Notes: generated from the letters alone by a model not told the origin. A DNA stretch of 64,000 nt from Litchfieldia salsa (GCF_900104555.1 NZ_FNJU01000003.1:124001-188000), one strand, 5' to 3'; positions 17,561 to 27,405 are shown, numbered from the stretch's first letter. Program-made: numbers and translations.

Positions 17561-18904
17561 TTGGATAATTATGGATTTGATGTAAAAGCCCGGAGCCCTT
17601 GGACACCATTAAAAGGAGTGAAAATGATCAGTGTTTCACCAAGCAAAAGTAGAATAGATGGTTCGATTACTATACCTGGAAGCAAAAGTTTAACAAATAG
17701 AGCATTCATTATAAGTGCTCTAGCTAAAGGTAAATCGACAGTGACAGGCTTTTTAAAAAGTGACGATTCCTACTGGTGCATAGATTCCTTGAAAAGATTA
17801 GGTGTAAATATAGAGATTAAAGGTGAAACAGCCTACATTGAGGGTAATGGAGGGAAATGGGAATCAAGTCATTTATATATTGGTGCAGCAGGAACGATTG
17901 CAAGATTCCTACCAGGGGCATTAGCGGTTTCTGGTGAAGGAGCATGGGAAATTGAAGCTAGCGAAAGTATGAGCAAAAGGCCCGTTTCACCATTAATTGA
18001 TGCTTTAAGGGAGCTCGGTGCTGAAATAACATTTTTAAACAAAGAAGGTCATTACCCTTTGTTAATTAAAGGAAAAGAATTATCTGGAGGCGTGATTAGC
18101 CTTTCGGGTAATCTATCTAGTCAATTCATAAGTGGTTTATTGATTGCTGCACCTTATTTCAAAGAATCAATTACAATTACTATTAAAGATCATATTGTTC
18201 AACATGCATATGTACTTTTAACATTAGAATTAATGAAACAATTTGGTGCAGAAGTTCAATATGATAAAAATCTAAATAATATTGTAGTATATCCTTCGAC
18301 GTACACTCCGCGAGATATAAATTTAGAAGCAGATGTTTCGACTGCATGCTACTTCCTTGCTCTTGCAGCAGTAACAAATGGTAGAATCCGAATAGAGAAT
18401 CTAACTTATGAAACAAAGCAACCAGATATTAAAATGGTAGATGTTTTAGAAAAAATGGGATGTAAAGTAAGAAAGGGTTCTTCTTTTATTGAATTAGAGG
18501 GGGTACCCCAATTAAAAGGTGGGTTTGAAATTTCTATGAGAGAAATGTCTGATCAAACGTTAACCTTAGCCGCAATAGCACCATTTGCTGATGGACCAAT
18601 AACCATAAAAGATGTTGAACATATACGACACCATGAATCAAATCGAATAAGTGTTATATGCGAATCACTATCTAATTTAGGAATTAAAGTAGAAGAATTT
18701 AAAGATGGCTTAAAAGTGTATCCAGGTATCCCTAAACCAACTTCACTAAATACACATGATGATCATAGAGTCGCAATGTCATTAGCACTTATTGGTTCAA
18801 GAGTCGAAGGTATACAAATAAATGATCCAGGATGTGTTTCTAAAACCTGTCCTGAGTATTTTGCGTTATTGGAGAGCTTAGGGTTAAATATTATACAACA
18901 CTAA
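17561..18904 (+). CDS. aroA: 3-phosphoshikimate 1-carboxyvinyltransferase (EPSP synthase)
   Basis: 447 aa, with the EPSPS signatures PGSKSLTNRA (about residues 42-51), SGNLSSQFISGLL and DDHRVAMSLAL. The enzyme joins shikimate-3-phosphate and PEP in the sixth step of the chorismate pathway. The usual KE[ST][DN]R motif reads HHESNR, so Lys is His, as in the actinobacterial-type branch. The TTG at 17561 has AAGGAG nine bases upstream and includes an ARSPWTPL segment that looks conserved. An ATG at 17624 with AAAAGGAG is an alternative. No other aro genes are adjacent, so it may be a second copy. Confidence 0.88.
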   Translation: MDNYGFDVKARSPWTPLKGVKMISVSPSKSRIDGSITIPGSKSLTNRAFIISALAKGKSTVTGFLKSDDSYWCIDSLKRLGVNIEIKGETAYIEGNGGKWESSHLYIGAAGTIARFLPGALAVSGEGAWEIEASESMSKRPVSPLIDALRELGAEITFLNKEGHYPLLIKGKELSGGVISLSGNLSSQFISGLLIAAPYFKESITITIKDHIVQHAYVLLTLELMKQFGAEVQYDKNLNNIVVYPSTYTPRDINLEADVSTACYFLALAAVTNGRIRIENLTYETKQPDIKMVDVLEKMGCKVRKGSSFIELEGVPQLKGGFEISMREMSDQTLTLAAIAPFADGPITIKDVEHIRHHESNRISVICESLSNLGIKVEEFKDGLKVYPGIPKPTSLNTHDDHRVAMSLALIGSRVEGIQINDPGCVSKTCPEYFALLESLGLNIIQH

Positions 18905-19073
18905 ATTTTTAAGTGAGAATCGTTGGTGTTATTGAAGCTTCAAGATATATTTGATTGAAGAAGGGATTGACGCTAGTTTTATAGAATTTATAAAACTTTA
19001 CGTAAGTTGCATCTAATCAAACTAAGTATACAACTATTGTACACTTAGAATAAATTGTAACGAGGTGTTTGGT

Positions 19074-19952
19074 ATGTTTGGAGAATTAGAATTAGTTCTA
19101 GATGTCAAATCGTCTCTAGGAGAAGGTCCGTGTTGGGATAGTGTAAATCAATTATTATATTGGGTAGATATATTAGAAAAAAAGGTATACGTATTTGATC
19201 CAGTTACAAATAAATACCGTGGAATACAGTTAGAGCAATGTGTAGGAGCACTTGCTCTTACAAATCGAAACGAGGCTGTAGTGGCATTGGAAGACGGTTT
19301 TTATTTTTTAAATTTCGAGACTGAAAATGTTACCCTTATTGATGATCCAGAGAGCCATTTACCAAATAATAGATTCAATGATGGGAAATGTGATGCAAAT
19401 GGAAGTTTCTGGGCAGGAACAATGAGTAAATCTATAGATAAAGAGCAAGGTTCTCTTTATTGCTTACATCCCAACATGAAAGTACAAAAGAAATTAGATA
19501 AAGTTGGCATTTCAAATGGGATAGCCTGGTCCCCAGACAATAAGTTTTTGTATTACATAGATACTTTAAATGAAAATGTTTGTTGTTTTAATTATAATGT
19601 TGCTACGGGAGATATTTCAAATCCTGTAGAAATCATTAAATTTCAAGATGAAGACGGAATGCCTGATGGAATGACGATTGATGAAGAAGGAATGCTGTGG
19701 ATTGCCCATTGGGGTGGCTCAAAAGTGTCTAGGTGGAATCCTAAAACAGGAAAACAAATAAACTCCATAGACATCCCAGCATTGAACGTAACATCGTGTA
19801 CATTTGGAGGAAAAGATTTAAATGAATTATATATAACCACTGCTAGGACAGGGTTGGATGAAGAACAACTTGAAAATTATCCTTTTTCAGGGGGGCTTTT
19901 TAGGATTAAAACAGATGTGAAAGGAACTCCTTCTCATACATTTAAAGGTTAA
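19074..19952 (+). CDS. SMP-30/gluconolactonase/LRE family protein
   Basis: 292 aa, a six-bladed beta-propeller. It shows the SMP-30 features: LGEGPCWD near the N-terminus (Glu metal ligand), NRFNDGKCDANGSFWAGT, and the ISNGIAWSPDNKFLYYID segment with the metal-binding Asn and Asp. Members hydrolyse sugar lactones. The exact lactone is unknown. The ATG at 19074 has GAGGTG six bases upstream. Confidence 0.9.
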   Translation: MFGELELVLDVKSSLGEGPCWDSVNQLLYWVDILEKKVYVFDPVTNKYRGIQLEQCVGALALTNRNEAVVALEDGFYFLNFETENVTLIDDPESHLPNNRFNDGKCDANGSFWAGTMSKSIDKEQGSLYCLHPNMKVQKKLDKVGISNGIAWSPDNKFLYYIDTLNENVCCFNYNVATGDISNPVEIIKFQDEDGMPDGMTIDEEGMLWIAHWGGSKVSRWNPKTGKQINSIDIPALNVTSCTFGGKDLNELYITTARTGLDEEQLENYPFSGGLFRIKTDVKGTPSHTFKG

Positions 19953-20010
19953 AATAAGGCGAAAAGAAGGAAAAGTTTCGTAAGCTGAAAGATGGAATAA
20001 AACAATAAAT

Positions 20011-20046
20011 AGGAACGATAAATTAAGTGGTCGTTCCTTTCTTATT
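20011..20046 (+). terminator. Terminator
   Basis: AGGAACGA pairs with TCGTTCCT (20011-20018 with 20031-20038), followed by TTCTTATT. The rest of the gap to 20310 shows no gene. Confidence 0.7.
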
Positions 20047-20320
20047 CAAAAGGAAACCGGTACCTTGTGATTAGCTTATATTATATTAAATATCCTTAAT
20101 CGAAATAACTTCCCTAAATAGAAACATGAATTTATTCAATCATAAAATGAATAGTTCATTTCCTCCTGTTAAAAGACTCCTCAGACTTTTTCTATAATTC
20201 AAGAGTGGGTCATCTGCGTAATTTAGTTAATCCTCATTTAGGTCCGCACAGAATAGTTAGAGATAACATCTTTATAATCCTTCAGAAATAAAAATATCTA
20301 AAAAAAATAAATAATTTCAT

Positions 20321-20343
20321 AACTTTCCTTTAATTGAAACGTC
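20321..20343 (+). promoter_or_regulatory. ECF-type promoter: AAC-N16-CGTC
   Basis: AACTTT begins at 20321 and CGTC lies at 20340-20343, with 16 bases between AAC and CGTC. The motif has the layout of Bacillus ECF promoters and sits about 40 bases before the sigma-gene start. It nearly matches the motif at 24537-24559. Confidence 0.65.
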
Positions 20344-20381
20344 TAAATATAGAATTAATCTTTAATGAGGAGGAAGATCAA

Positions 20382-20909
20382 TTGCCTGATTACATAGAGA
20401 ATGAAATTGAAGAATGGTATACACAATATCACCAAACCATCTTCAAATACGTTTTGTTAATGGTAAAAGATTACCAGCAAGCTGAGGATTTAACTCATGA
20501 AACTTTTGTAAAAGCATTTAAATATCACCATACCTTTAAACGTGATTCAACTGTAAAAACATGGTTATTTACCATTGCCCACAACTTGACCATAGATTAT
20601 TTAAGAAAGAAGAAAACAATACGGTTATTTAAACAAATCTTTAACTCAAGAGAGGACTCCGCACCCCTACCAGACCAAATTGTTCAATTAAATGAGAGTG
20701 TAGTGGAACTGTATAAAGCTTTAGGGGGTTTAAAAAATCCATATCGGGAAGTAATTATTTTGCGGAAAATAAAAGGGTTCTCGATTAGTGAAACTTCGAA
20801 AATACTAAATTGGTCGGAGGGTAAAGTAAAAGCAACCTTATTTCGTGCATTACCAGCACTGGAGGAACAACTTAAAAAGGAGTGGTACAAAAATGAAGAG
20901 ACAAAGTGA
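20382..20909 (+). CDS. ECF RNA polymerase sigma factor
   Basis: 175 aa with region 2 (YQQAEDLTHETFVKAF, then TVKTWLFTIAHNLTIDYLR) and region 4 (YREVIILRKIKGFSISETSKIL). Length matches the ECF sigma at 24614. The TTG at 20382 is chosen because GAGGAGG lies eight bases upstream. An upstream TTG at 20334 overlaps the promoter motif. It overlaps the putative anti-sigma gene by 17 bases, as in other such operons. Confidence 0.93.
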   Translation: MPDYIENEIEEWYTQYHQTIFKYVLLMVKDYQQAEDLTHETFVKAFKYHHTFKRDSTVKTWLFTIAHNLTIDYLRKKKTIRLFKQIFNSREDSAPLPDQIVQLNESVVELYKALGGLKNPYREVIILRKIKGFSISETSKILNWSEGKVKATLFRALPALEEQLKKEWYKNEETK

Positions 20910-21687
20910 GTTTAACTCTATAGATCGGTCACTTCAAAAGCTGGAGTACCAAATGGAATGGAGCATGGAAAGGTCGCATTTAGTTCGTGACAAAGTAAGG
21001 AAAGATATTAAGAAGCTAAAAAAAAGAAAGATAATCCAAAATGGATTAATCTATTCTTCAAGTTTCACTTTGGTAGCAGTTTTTATCTTTATTTTAGCCG
21101 GGCAGATCAACGGAAAAGTTAATATGATCGATTTTTCCTCCTCTAGTAATGAAACTCGTGCACCTGTAGAGGCATTGTATAAATATAAAAATCTAGATAA
21201 TGGAGTGAATTGGCCAACTTTAACAGAATTGGGTGAGAAATATGTAGTCTTTCCACAAGATGCCGAAATGCACATTCAAACGATTATGGGGAAACCTGAT
21301 ATTTATGTTAATAATGCTGATAAGGATAGGATCGCGATGTCAGCCACCTATTCAACTACCACTCCTGGTCGATTTGTGGAAATAGATACACAGTTTAATG
21401 AATATGGATCGATAGAAGAGGGGATTGCAGGAAGACTAGTTCATAAGAAATATTCTTCATATTCATATAAAACTAAGGAACTAATTGTTGGGAACCAACG
21501 TGCTGTATTACAGGAACCAACTAAAGAGAAAGGCTATGGTGGTATTAAACTATCAATTGTTACAGAAGATTATATTTATACCATTAGAAGCTACTGGATA
21601 AATGGGATCCAAATTATAAATAGTGAAGAATTAATAAGTGAATTAATTGCACTAGGTGAACTCTTTCATTTTGAAAATGAATATTAG
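20893..21687 (+). CDS. Putative transmembrane anti-sigma factor
   Basis: 264 aa, with a cytoplasmic N-terminus of about 45 charged residues, one transmembrane helix (about residues 46-65) and a long extracytoplasmic domain. The ATG at 20893 overlaps the sigma gene, so synthesis is coupled. The topology and position imply that it holds the sigma factor until an envelope signal releases it. That is inferred; no zinc-binding HxxxCxxC motif is seen. Confidence 0.8.
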   Translation: MKRQSEFNSIDRSLQKLEYQMEWSMERSHLVRDKVRKDIKKLKKRKIIQNGLIYSSSFTLVAVFIFILAGQINGKVNMIDFSSSSNETRAPVEALYKYKNLDNGVNWPTLTELGEKYVVFPQDAEMHIQTIMGKPDIYVNNADKDRIAMSATYSTTTPGRFVEIDTQFNEYGSIEEGIAGRLVHKKYSSYSYKTKELIVGNQRAVLQEPTKEKGYGGIKLSIVTEDYIYTIRSYWINGIQIINSEELISELIALGELFHFENEY

Positions 21688-21732
21688 AAAAATTACACAA
21701 AGGAAGATAATGTTTATTTAAGGAGGGAGACC

Positions 21733-22311
21733 TTGATAGAGTTAGTATTTATTAGACACGGACAAGGTGAACATACTTTAGATTTACCTCACAGTTTGCA
21801 TACTAAAGACCCTGCATTGACTGAAAATGGGATAATTCAAGCAGAATTGATTAGAAACCAATTCCCGTTATCAGAAAAGGATGTAATCATAATTAGTCCA
21901 ATTAGGAGAACCTTACAGACAGTAGAAATTTGGAGTAGAGGTATAGATTGCAGAAAAATAGTAAGTCCTTTAGTATCTCCAAGAATGTTTCCACTCAAAC
22001 CTAAAGGACAGACGTTGCCTTGTGATAAACTATTTACAAAGGAAAAAATAAAAGATGGATTTTCTGATTGTGAAATTGAAGAGAAAACAATAAATGAATA
22101 TTGGTCAAATGGTATAAATACGGTATCTGAACAAGAATTTAAAGTCATTGCAGAAAAATTCTTAAACTGGTGTAAGCAAACATGTAAAAGTAGAATATAT
22201 GTTGTTTCTCACGATGGAACTATAACTTCATATAGACAATTTATTAGTGGTAAAAAACTAACCCGAAATGATTTCCCTAAGGAGACAGACTGGATAATAA
22301 TGAAATATTAA
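21733..22311 (+). CDS. Histidine phosphatase family protein (phosphoglycerate-mutase-like)
   Basis: 192 aa. The catalytic RHGQ motif is at residues 7-10 and the second catalytic His is in VVSHDG near residue 160. These proteins hydrolyse phosphate esters through a phospho-His intermediate. Substrate unknown. It starts at TTG behind AAGGAGGGAG. It lies 45 bases after the anti-sigma gene and may belong to the same transcript. Confidence 0.88.
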   Translation: MIELVFIRHGQGEHTLDLPHSLHTKDPALTENGIIQAELIRNQFPLSEKDVIIISPIRRTLQTVEIWSRGIDCRKIVSPLVSPRMFPLKPKGQTLPCDKLFTKEKIKDGFSDCEIEEKTINEYWSNGINTVSEQEFKVIAEKFLNWCKQTCKSRIYVVSHDGTITSYRQFISGKKLTRNDFPKETDWIIMKY

Positions 22312-22391
22312 ATCTTCTGCTAACAAAATTAGATTGATATTGACTTCAGGAAAATTTTTGAATAAACTATTCTTAATTATAAGTAAGGCTA

Positions 22392-22686
22392 AGATGAGAA
22401 AAAGTAAAATGATTATGTTTTTCTGCAGAGAGCTTCGGTAGCTGAAAAGAAGCAAAAACAGTCATTTGAAAAATGGTCTCTGAGCTTCGTACTGAACATA
22501 CTTTAATGTATTAGTAGGCTACGACGAGTTTTGGCACTCGTTATCAATGTCACAGTATAAGAGTAGCGTTTTTTACTCCGTACTTGTTGAGGCAGATGGT
22601 GTGAACCATTTGCGAAATAAGGTGGTATCACGTGGAAATTGAAACCTCGTCCTTAACTAAATAGTTAAGGGGCGAGGTTTTTTTGT
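22392..22686 (+). ncRNA. T-box riboswitch, Met specifier AUG
   Basis: The stem I lower loop has AGTA on the 5' side and GAA-AA-ATG-G on the 3' side, giving an AUG specifier (22473-22475). The distal motif is AGAGAG, and the T-box is AAGGTGGTATCACG with UGGU at 22623-22626. UGGU pairs with the ACCA end of tRNA-Met (A73). The terminator (22645-22686) has a perfect GC-rich stem and seven T. Uncharged tRNA-Met would allow readthrough into the MetRS gene. Confidence 0.93.
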
Positions 22687-22718
22687 TTTTTAAATTTTTA
22701 TTTTAGGAGGTTTTATTT

Positions 22719-24350
22719 ATGAGTATTTTTATTGGTGGTGCTTGGGTTTATGCTAATGGCTCATTGCATCTTGGGCATATTTCGAGTTTATTGCCTGGGG
22801 ACATACTGGCAAGATACTACCGTTTTAAAGGAGAAAAAGTTTTATATGTATCTGGAAGCGACTGTAATGGAACACCTATTACAATCAGAGCAAAGCAAGA
22901 AGGTGTTTCACCAAAAGAGATTGCAGATCGTTATCACCAAGAATTTGCAGAATGCTTTTCAAAATTAGGATTTTCATACGATGTCTATACAAGAACTGAT
23001 ACAGCACACCATCATAAAATCGTTCAAGAGATTTTTTTAGAATTAATTGATAATGGCTACATCTATAAAAAGAAAATTGAGCAAACCTATTGTGAATATG
23101 ATCAGCAATTTTTACCTGATCGTTATGTTGAGGGTATTTGTCCTCAGTGCAGCGCAAATGCTCGTGGGGATCAATGTGATGCTTGTTCAAGTGTTTTAGA
23201 ACCTCTTGAATTGCTTAAAAGAAAGTGTAAATTATGCGGAAACCTTCCTACCACAAGATTAACTGAGCATTTTTATTTTTCTTTAAGCACATTTCAAAAT
23301 GTCTTGGAAAACTATATTCAACAGGCAGAAGACAAACACCTTTGGAGAGAAAATGCCATTTCACTTACCAACCGCTACCTACAAGAAGGTTTAAAAGATA
23401 GAGCTGTTTCAAGGGATTTACCTATTGGGGTAAGTATACCAGTAGCAGGATATGAAGATAAGAAGATCTACGTTTGGATTGAGGCTGTGTCAGGCTATTA
23501 TACCGCGAGCAAGTGGGCAAAGGAGACGAATCAAGATGATTCCTCATTTTGGAATTCTTACACCAAATCTTACTATGTTCACGGTAAAGATAATATTCCG
23601 TTCCATTCGATAATATGGCCTGGAATTCTTGCTGGACTAGGAAAAGAACCATTACCAACGCTTATTGTTTCAAATGAGTATTTAACTTTAGAAAAGAAGA
23701 AATTATCAACAAGTAAAAATTGGGCTGTTTGGGTTCCAGATATTTTAGAAAGGTATGATCCAGATTCGATAAGATATTTCCTAACCATAAATGCACCAGA
23801 AAACCGAGATGCTGATTTTTCTTGGAAAGAATTCATTTATAGTCATAATAGTGAGTTGTTAGGGGCTTACGGAAACTTTGTTAATCGTACTTTAAAATTT
23901 ATTGAAAAGTCATTTGATGGTGTTATTCCAAACAAGGATTTATCTTCAATTATTATAGGGAAAGTAAATCAATTATACCAAGACGTAGGTTATTGTATAG
24001 AAACTACATCTTTCAAAACAGGTTTGGAAAGAGCGTTTGAACTAGTTAGATTTTCTAACAAATACTTTGATGAACAACAACCGTGGAAACAAATTAATGA
24101 TGATATCGAGTCTTGCAAGCAAACTTTAGCAGATTGTGTTTATCTTATTGGAAATTTAGCTCATATTCTTCATCCCTTTCTTCCTTTTTCAAGTAGAAAA
24201 ATCAAGGGAATGTTACAAATAAAAGAAAATGAATGGAGACCGTTTTTTGTTACATCGAGGCACTTGCAAAAAGTAGAACCATTGTTTGAAAGAATTGACA
24301 AAGTAAGAATTGAAGAAGAACTGGAACGGTTAGTTAAACAAAAATTTTAG
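22719..24350 (+). CDS. metG: Methionyl-tRNA synthetase, second type (MetRS2-like)
   Basis: 543 aa class I aminoacyl-tRNA synthetase that charges tRNA-Met. The HIGH motif is HLGH (residues 17-20) and the KMSKS equivalent is KKLSTS near residue 326. Cys pairs of the connective-peptide zinc knob are visible (CPQC, CDAC, CKLC). There is no C-terminal tRNA-binding domain. This length and zinc-knob form match the MetRS2 type described as an inhibitor-resistant second enzyme in the Bacillus cereus group. It is therefore likely a second copy, though the genome cannot be checked here. Confidence 0.9.
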   Translation: MSIFIGGAWVYANGSLHLGHISSLLPGDILARYYRFKGEKVLYVSGSDCNGTPITIRAKQEGVSPKEIADRYHQEFAECFSKLGFSYDVYTRTDTAHHHKIVQEIFLELIDNGYIYKKKIEQTYCEYDQQFLPDRYVEGICPQCSANARGDQCDACSSVLEPLELLKRKCKLCGNLPTTRLTEHFYFSLSTFQNVLENYIQQAEDKHLWRENAISLTNRYLQEGLKDRAVSRDLPIGVSIPVAGYEDKKIYVWIEAVSGYYTASKWAKETNQDDSSFWNSYTKSYYVHGKDNIPFHSIIWPGILAGLGKEPLPTLIVSNEYLTLEKKKLSTSKNWAVWVPDILERYDPDSIRYFLTINAPENRDADFSWKEFIYSHNSELLGAYGNFVNRTLKFIEKSFDGVIPNKDLSSIIIGKVNQLYQDVGYCIETTSFKTGLERAFELVRFSNKYFDEQQPWKQINDDIESCKQTLADCVYLIGNLAHILHPFLPFSSRKIKGMLQIKENEWRPFFVTSRHLQKVEPLFERIDKVRIEEELERLVKQKF

Positions 24351-24472
24351 GATGTAAGGTTTAAATATATAATAACTATAACTTTTTATAGAAAGTGAAG
24401 ATTCAAACTAAGGTGCTAGATTCCTGATGACTAGGGTTTCGCGTTTTCCTTCTTGATAAACGGCAGTTCTCT

Positions 24473-24512
24473 AACGCTTGGATATCATAATCCAAGCGTT
24501 TAATTTTTATTC
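24473..24512 (+). terminator. Terminator
   Basis: AACGCTTGGA pairs with TCCAAGCGTT (24473-24482 with 24491-24500), followed by TTAATTTTTATT. Confidence 0.8.
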
Positions 24513-24536
24513 AAAAAAAGTTTTATTAAAAAGTGT

Positions 24537-24559
24537 AACTTTTTATCATTCTGCACGTC
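24537..24559 (+). promoter_or_regulatory. ECF-type promoter: AAC-N16-CGTC
   Basis: AAC at 24537-24539 and CGTC at 24556-24559, separated by 16 bases and followed after the AAC by a T-tract. It is the same arrangement as at 20321-20343, 55 bases before the sigma-factor start. Confidence 0.65.
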
Positions 24560-24613
24560 ATTAAGTCGAATTATTTTTTGAAAAGATTCCATTTATAGAA
24601 AGAGGTGAATTAA

Positions 24614-25141
24614 GTGGAAGATGATAAGTCATTAGAAAAATTAAATGAATGGTATTTCAAATATAGCGATGATCTATATCGATATGTTTTAATGATGACT
24701 GTTGATCAGGAACTAGCGAAAGATGTAATACAAGATACCTTTATTAAAGCTTATAAAAATTTCGAAGGTTTTAGAGGAGCAGCAAGTGAAAAAAACTGGT
24801 TGTATCGAATTGCATATAACACGACCATTGATGAATTACGAAAAAGAAAGCCATTGCGTTTTATGTTTGATAACTACAATTATCTTGTAAGTAATGACTA
24901 TGTTCCAGAAAAAGTAACACAATTAGGAGAAGTTGAAGCACAACTGTATCGTTCACTTCAAAAGCTAAAAAGGTCATATCGAGAGGTCATTATATTAAGG
25001 AAAATAGAAGAACTATCAATTCGAGAAACAGCTGAAGTTTTAAATTGGACCATACCTAAAGTGAAAACCACCTTGTTAAGAGCATTAGAGGCTTTGAAAA
25101 AACAAATGATTAAGGAGGGGTATGAGCATGAGTCAATCTAA
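24614..25141 (+). CDS. ECF RNA polymerase sigma factor
   Basis: 175 aa with region 2 (ELAKDVIQDTFIKAYK, then EKNWLYRIAYNTTIDELR) and region 4 (SYREVIILRKIEELSIRETAEVL). It is a clear paralogue of the protein at 20382, with the same length and the same surrounding motif in region 4. GTG start with AGAGGTG upstream. It overlaps the next gene by 14 bases. Confidence 0.94.
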   Translation: MEDDKSLEKLNEWYFKYSDDLYRYVLMMTVDQELAKDVIQDTFIKAYKNFEGFRGAASEKNWLYRIAYNTTIDELRKRKPLRFMFDNYNYLVSNDYVPEKVTQLGEVEAQLYRSLQKLKRSYREVIILRKIEELSIRETAEVLNWTIPKVKTTLLRALEALKKQMIKEGYEHESI

Positions 25142-25967
25142 AGAAGATACGAAATATGATAACACTTTTAAAAGTTTTCAAAATGTTAAACTAGATGACA
25201 AAGAAAAGAGAGAGATCTATTTAAAGGTGAGTGAGTCAGTAAATAAATCTAAAAGCGGGAAACTAAGTTGGCATATACGTCCAGTATTCAATACTATTCT
25301 AGCAGGAATGTTATTACTTATTGGAGGATACTTACTAGTAAATGAAATCATATTTTCAGAGAAAGGAAACCAAAGTCAAGAAAACGAAGAATCTAAAAAC
25401 CCATATATTGAGATAGAAGAAAAAATATCTGACGTTTTGCAAGCATCTGTATACATTCCGTATCATGAAGACCTTCCTTTGAAAATGGCAATGTTTATGG
25501 TGTCTACTACTAGTACAGTTGAAGGAGAAGAATTAGAACGAAGATACGTAGCAGCTGTTATTGCTTATAGTCATTTAGACTCAGATGAATTAGATACAGC
25601 AGAATGGGATCGACTAAAGGAAATAATAAGGCCACCAGGTACAGAACCTTTTGAACTTGTATATGGAGATTTTCTAATAAACGAGAAGCACGAGGCTACC
25701 ATAGTTATTTTTAACGAAAAGACTATTCAAAAAGACCTGAGAAATTCAGTGTTGTATGGTGAAGAAAAAATAATTGCTGGGCACCCTATAAAATATAGAG
25801 TTATTGAAAGAGAACTACCAGAGGAAGAGACCATATATAGTTTTAGCTTCAAAATGGATCATACAATTTATCAATTTACTTTCCCAGTAGAAAAATTAAC
25901 TGAAGAGGATGCAACTGCATTTGTAGAAAAATCATTAAAGCAAATATTAAAAGTAGAAGAGAAGTAA
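25128..25967 (+). CDS. Putative transmembrane anti-sigma factor
   Basis: 279 aa: a charged cytoplasmic N-terminus of about 50 residues, one transmembrane helix (about residues 52-70), and an extracytoplasmic domain. The ATG at 25128 is chosen because AAGGAGGGG lies seven bases upstream; ATG 25122 is too close to it. Its role as anti-sigma is inferred from position, topology and overlap with the sigma gene. No HxxxCxxC zinc motif is visible. Confidence 0.8.
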   Translation: MSQSKEDTKYDNTFKSFQNVKLDDKEKREIYLKVSESVNKSKSGKLSWHIRPVFNTILAGMLLLIGGYLLVNEIIFSEKGNQSQENEESKNPYIEIEEKISDVLQASVYIPYHEDLPLKMAMFMVSTTSTVEGEELERRYVAAVIAYSHLDSDELDTAEWDRLKEIIRPPGTEPFELVYGDFLINEKHEATIVIFNEKTIQKDLRNSVLYGEEKIIAGHPIKYRVIERELPEEETIYSFSFKMDHTIYQFTFPVEKLTEEDATAFVEKSLKQILKVEEK

Positions 25968-26058
25968 AGGCACTTCCAATGGTTGAAGATATTGAATAGT
26001 GAAAAATTCAAGAAATAAAGATGATAATAAGAGTATTTTTGCACACTAAAAAAGTGCG

Positions 26059-26094
26059 GGCATTGATCTAAAAGGATTAATGCCTTTTCATTTT
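26059..26094 (+). terminator. Terminator
   Basis: A 10-bp stem with one G-U pair (26059-26068 with 26075-26084) is followed by TTTTCATTTT. Confidence 0.7.
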
Positions 26095-26210
26095 GTAGTA
26101 AAAGAAAGGTTTGTAAATAGAAACTGTATTTTTACTTCAAATATAAGAGGAAAATCATAAGCCTTAATCGAATATCCTTACAATCATATTATATAGGGTC
26201 AGGTGGTATT

Positions 26211-26726
26211 TTGAAAAAGAAAATTCTTAGAAGAATACATATTATTGGTTCTGTTGGTAGTGGTAAAACAACTTTAGCGAGAGATTTATCTTTAAGGTTA
26301 AATATACCTTATTATGAATTAGATAATGTAGTTTGGATAAGGAAAGAGGCGGGAGATCTAAGAAGAACGGAACAAGAAAGAGAAGATTTTCTTAATAGCA
26401 TCATACAATCTGAAGGTTGGATTATTGAAGGAGTACACAATGAAGATTGGGTAAGCAATTGTTTTCATCATGCAGATTTGATCATTTTTTTAGATACAAA
26501 TTATTCAATAAGAACATACCGAATAATAAAGAGGTTTCTTAAACAAAAACTTCGTTTGGAAAAATCAAATTATAAACCAACATTAGAAATATTTTTTAAA
26601 ATGTTTAAATGGAATCGATATTTTGAAGAAGTTGGTAAAGTTGATTTTTTTAACAAGTATAGAATACATAAAGACAAGATAGAAGTTATAAAGACCACTA
26701 AACTTATTAATAAATACTTCAATTAA
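26211..26726 (+). CDS. P-loop NTPase, adenylate-kinase-like (topology modulation protein type)
   Basis: 171 aa. Canonical Walker A GSVGSGKTT (residues 13-21), then the LDNVVW segment of FlaR-like nucleotide kinases, and an LIIFLD Walker B-like strand. Substrate unknown. It is a structural relative of the Lys-less protein at 4842. It starts at TTG behind AGGTGG. Confidence 0.85.
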   Translation: MKKKILRRIHIIGSVGSGKTTLARDLSLRLNIPYYELDNVVWIRKEAGDLRRTEQEREDFLNSIIQSEGWIIEGVHNEDWVSNCFHHADLIIFLDTNYSIRTYRIIKRFLKQKLRLEKSNYKPTLEIFFKMFKWNRYFEEVGKVDFFNKYRIHKDKIEVIKTTKLINKYFN

Positions 26727-26894
26727 CGGGTATTAAGAACAGATTTCCCCAGAACAATCCAGTTGGAGATTGGTTAGGAAATCAATCAGAGAGTATAGCT
26801 CTTTAGTTAGAGAGACACTTTTTTAATGCCAAAAAAAAGGAAAATAATGTTAAACTAAAAAGGAACTTACATAGTTAAGCAGGCGGTGTTTTTT

Positions 26895-27377
26895 GTGAAA
26901 CGGAGCGTTAGGTGGATAGTAGCTATTCCTTTTATCTTTGTCGGGCTATTTGTAGTATTTATGATTTATGTGTTTGCTGGTCAGGAATATGTATATGCTA
27001 AGAATTATGCAAACCAACTGTTAGAATATGAGTTACCGGAAAGAACCACAATCATTGAACAAGATTTTGATTACGGAGTTTTATACGGTGGTGGCCCTTG
27101 GGGGAGTGGGGGAAGACCTACAATAGTGGCATATCAAAGAATATCTACTGAATTAAGTGAAGAGGAGATTTACAATCATTACAAACCGAAAAATTTTGAA
27201 ATCTATTTTAATGGTTTGGAAGATATACAAGAAAATAGTAGTGGGCAAGTTTGGTATGAAGGAACTATGAAAAATGAAAATCTATTAAGTTCACAAAGAA
27301 ACGAAAAGAAACCACTTGAAGCTATCATTCAATACAGAACGGAATTTAGTTATCCTTTCTTTATTGATTTATATTAG
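26895..27377 (+). CDS. Hypothetical membrane-anchored protein, 160 aa
   Basis: An N-terminal hydrophobic helix (about residues 5-28) is followed by an extracytoplasmic domain containing a Gly-rich stretch (YGGGPWGSGG). GTG 26895 is preferred over GTG 26886, with AGGCGGTG upstream. No family is recognised. Confidence 0.6.
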   Translation: MKRSVRWIVAIPFIFVGLFVVFMIYVFAGQEYVYAKNYANQLLEYELPERTTIIEQDFDYGVLYGGGPWGSGGRPTIVAYQRISTELSEEEIYNHYKPKNFEIYFNGLEDIQENSSGQVWYEGTMKNENLLSSQRNEKKPLEAIIQYRTEFSYPFFIDLY

Positions 27378-27405
27378 ACAAAAGTAAAGAAAAGGATGGG
27401 GATTT

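Noticed and set aside
17561-19952. aroA and the SMP-30 gene as one operon
   Set aside because: They are 169 bases apart without clear coupling, so a common pathway cannot be claimed.
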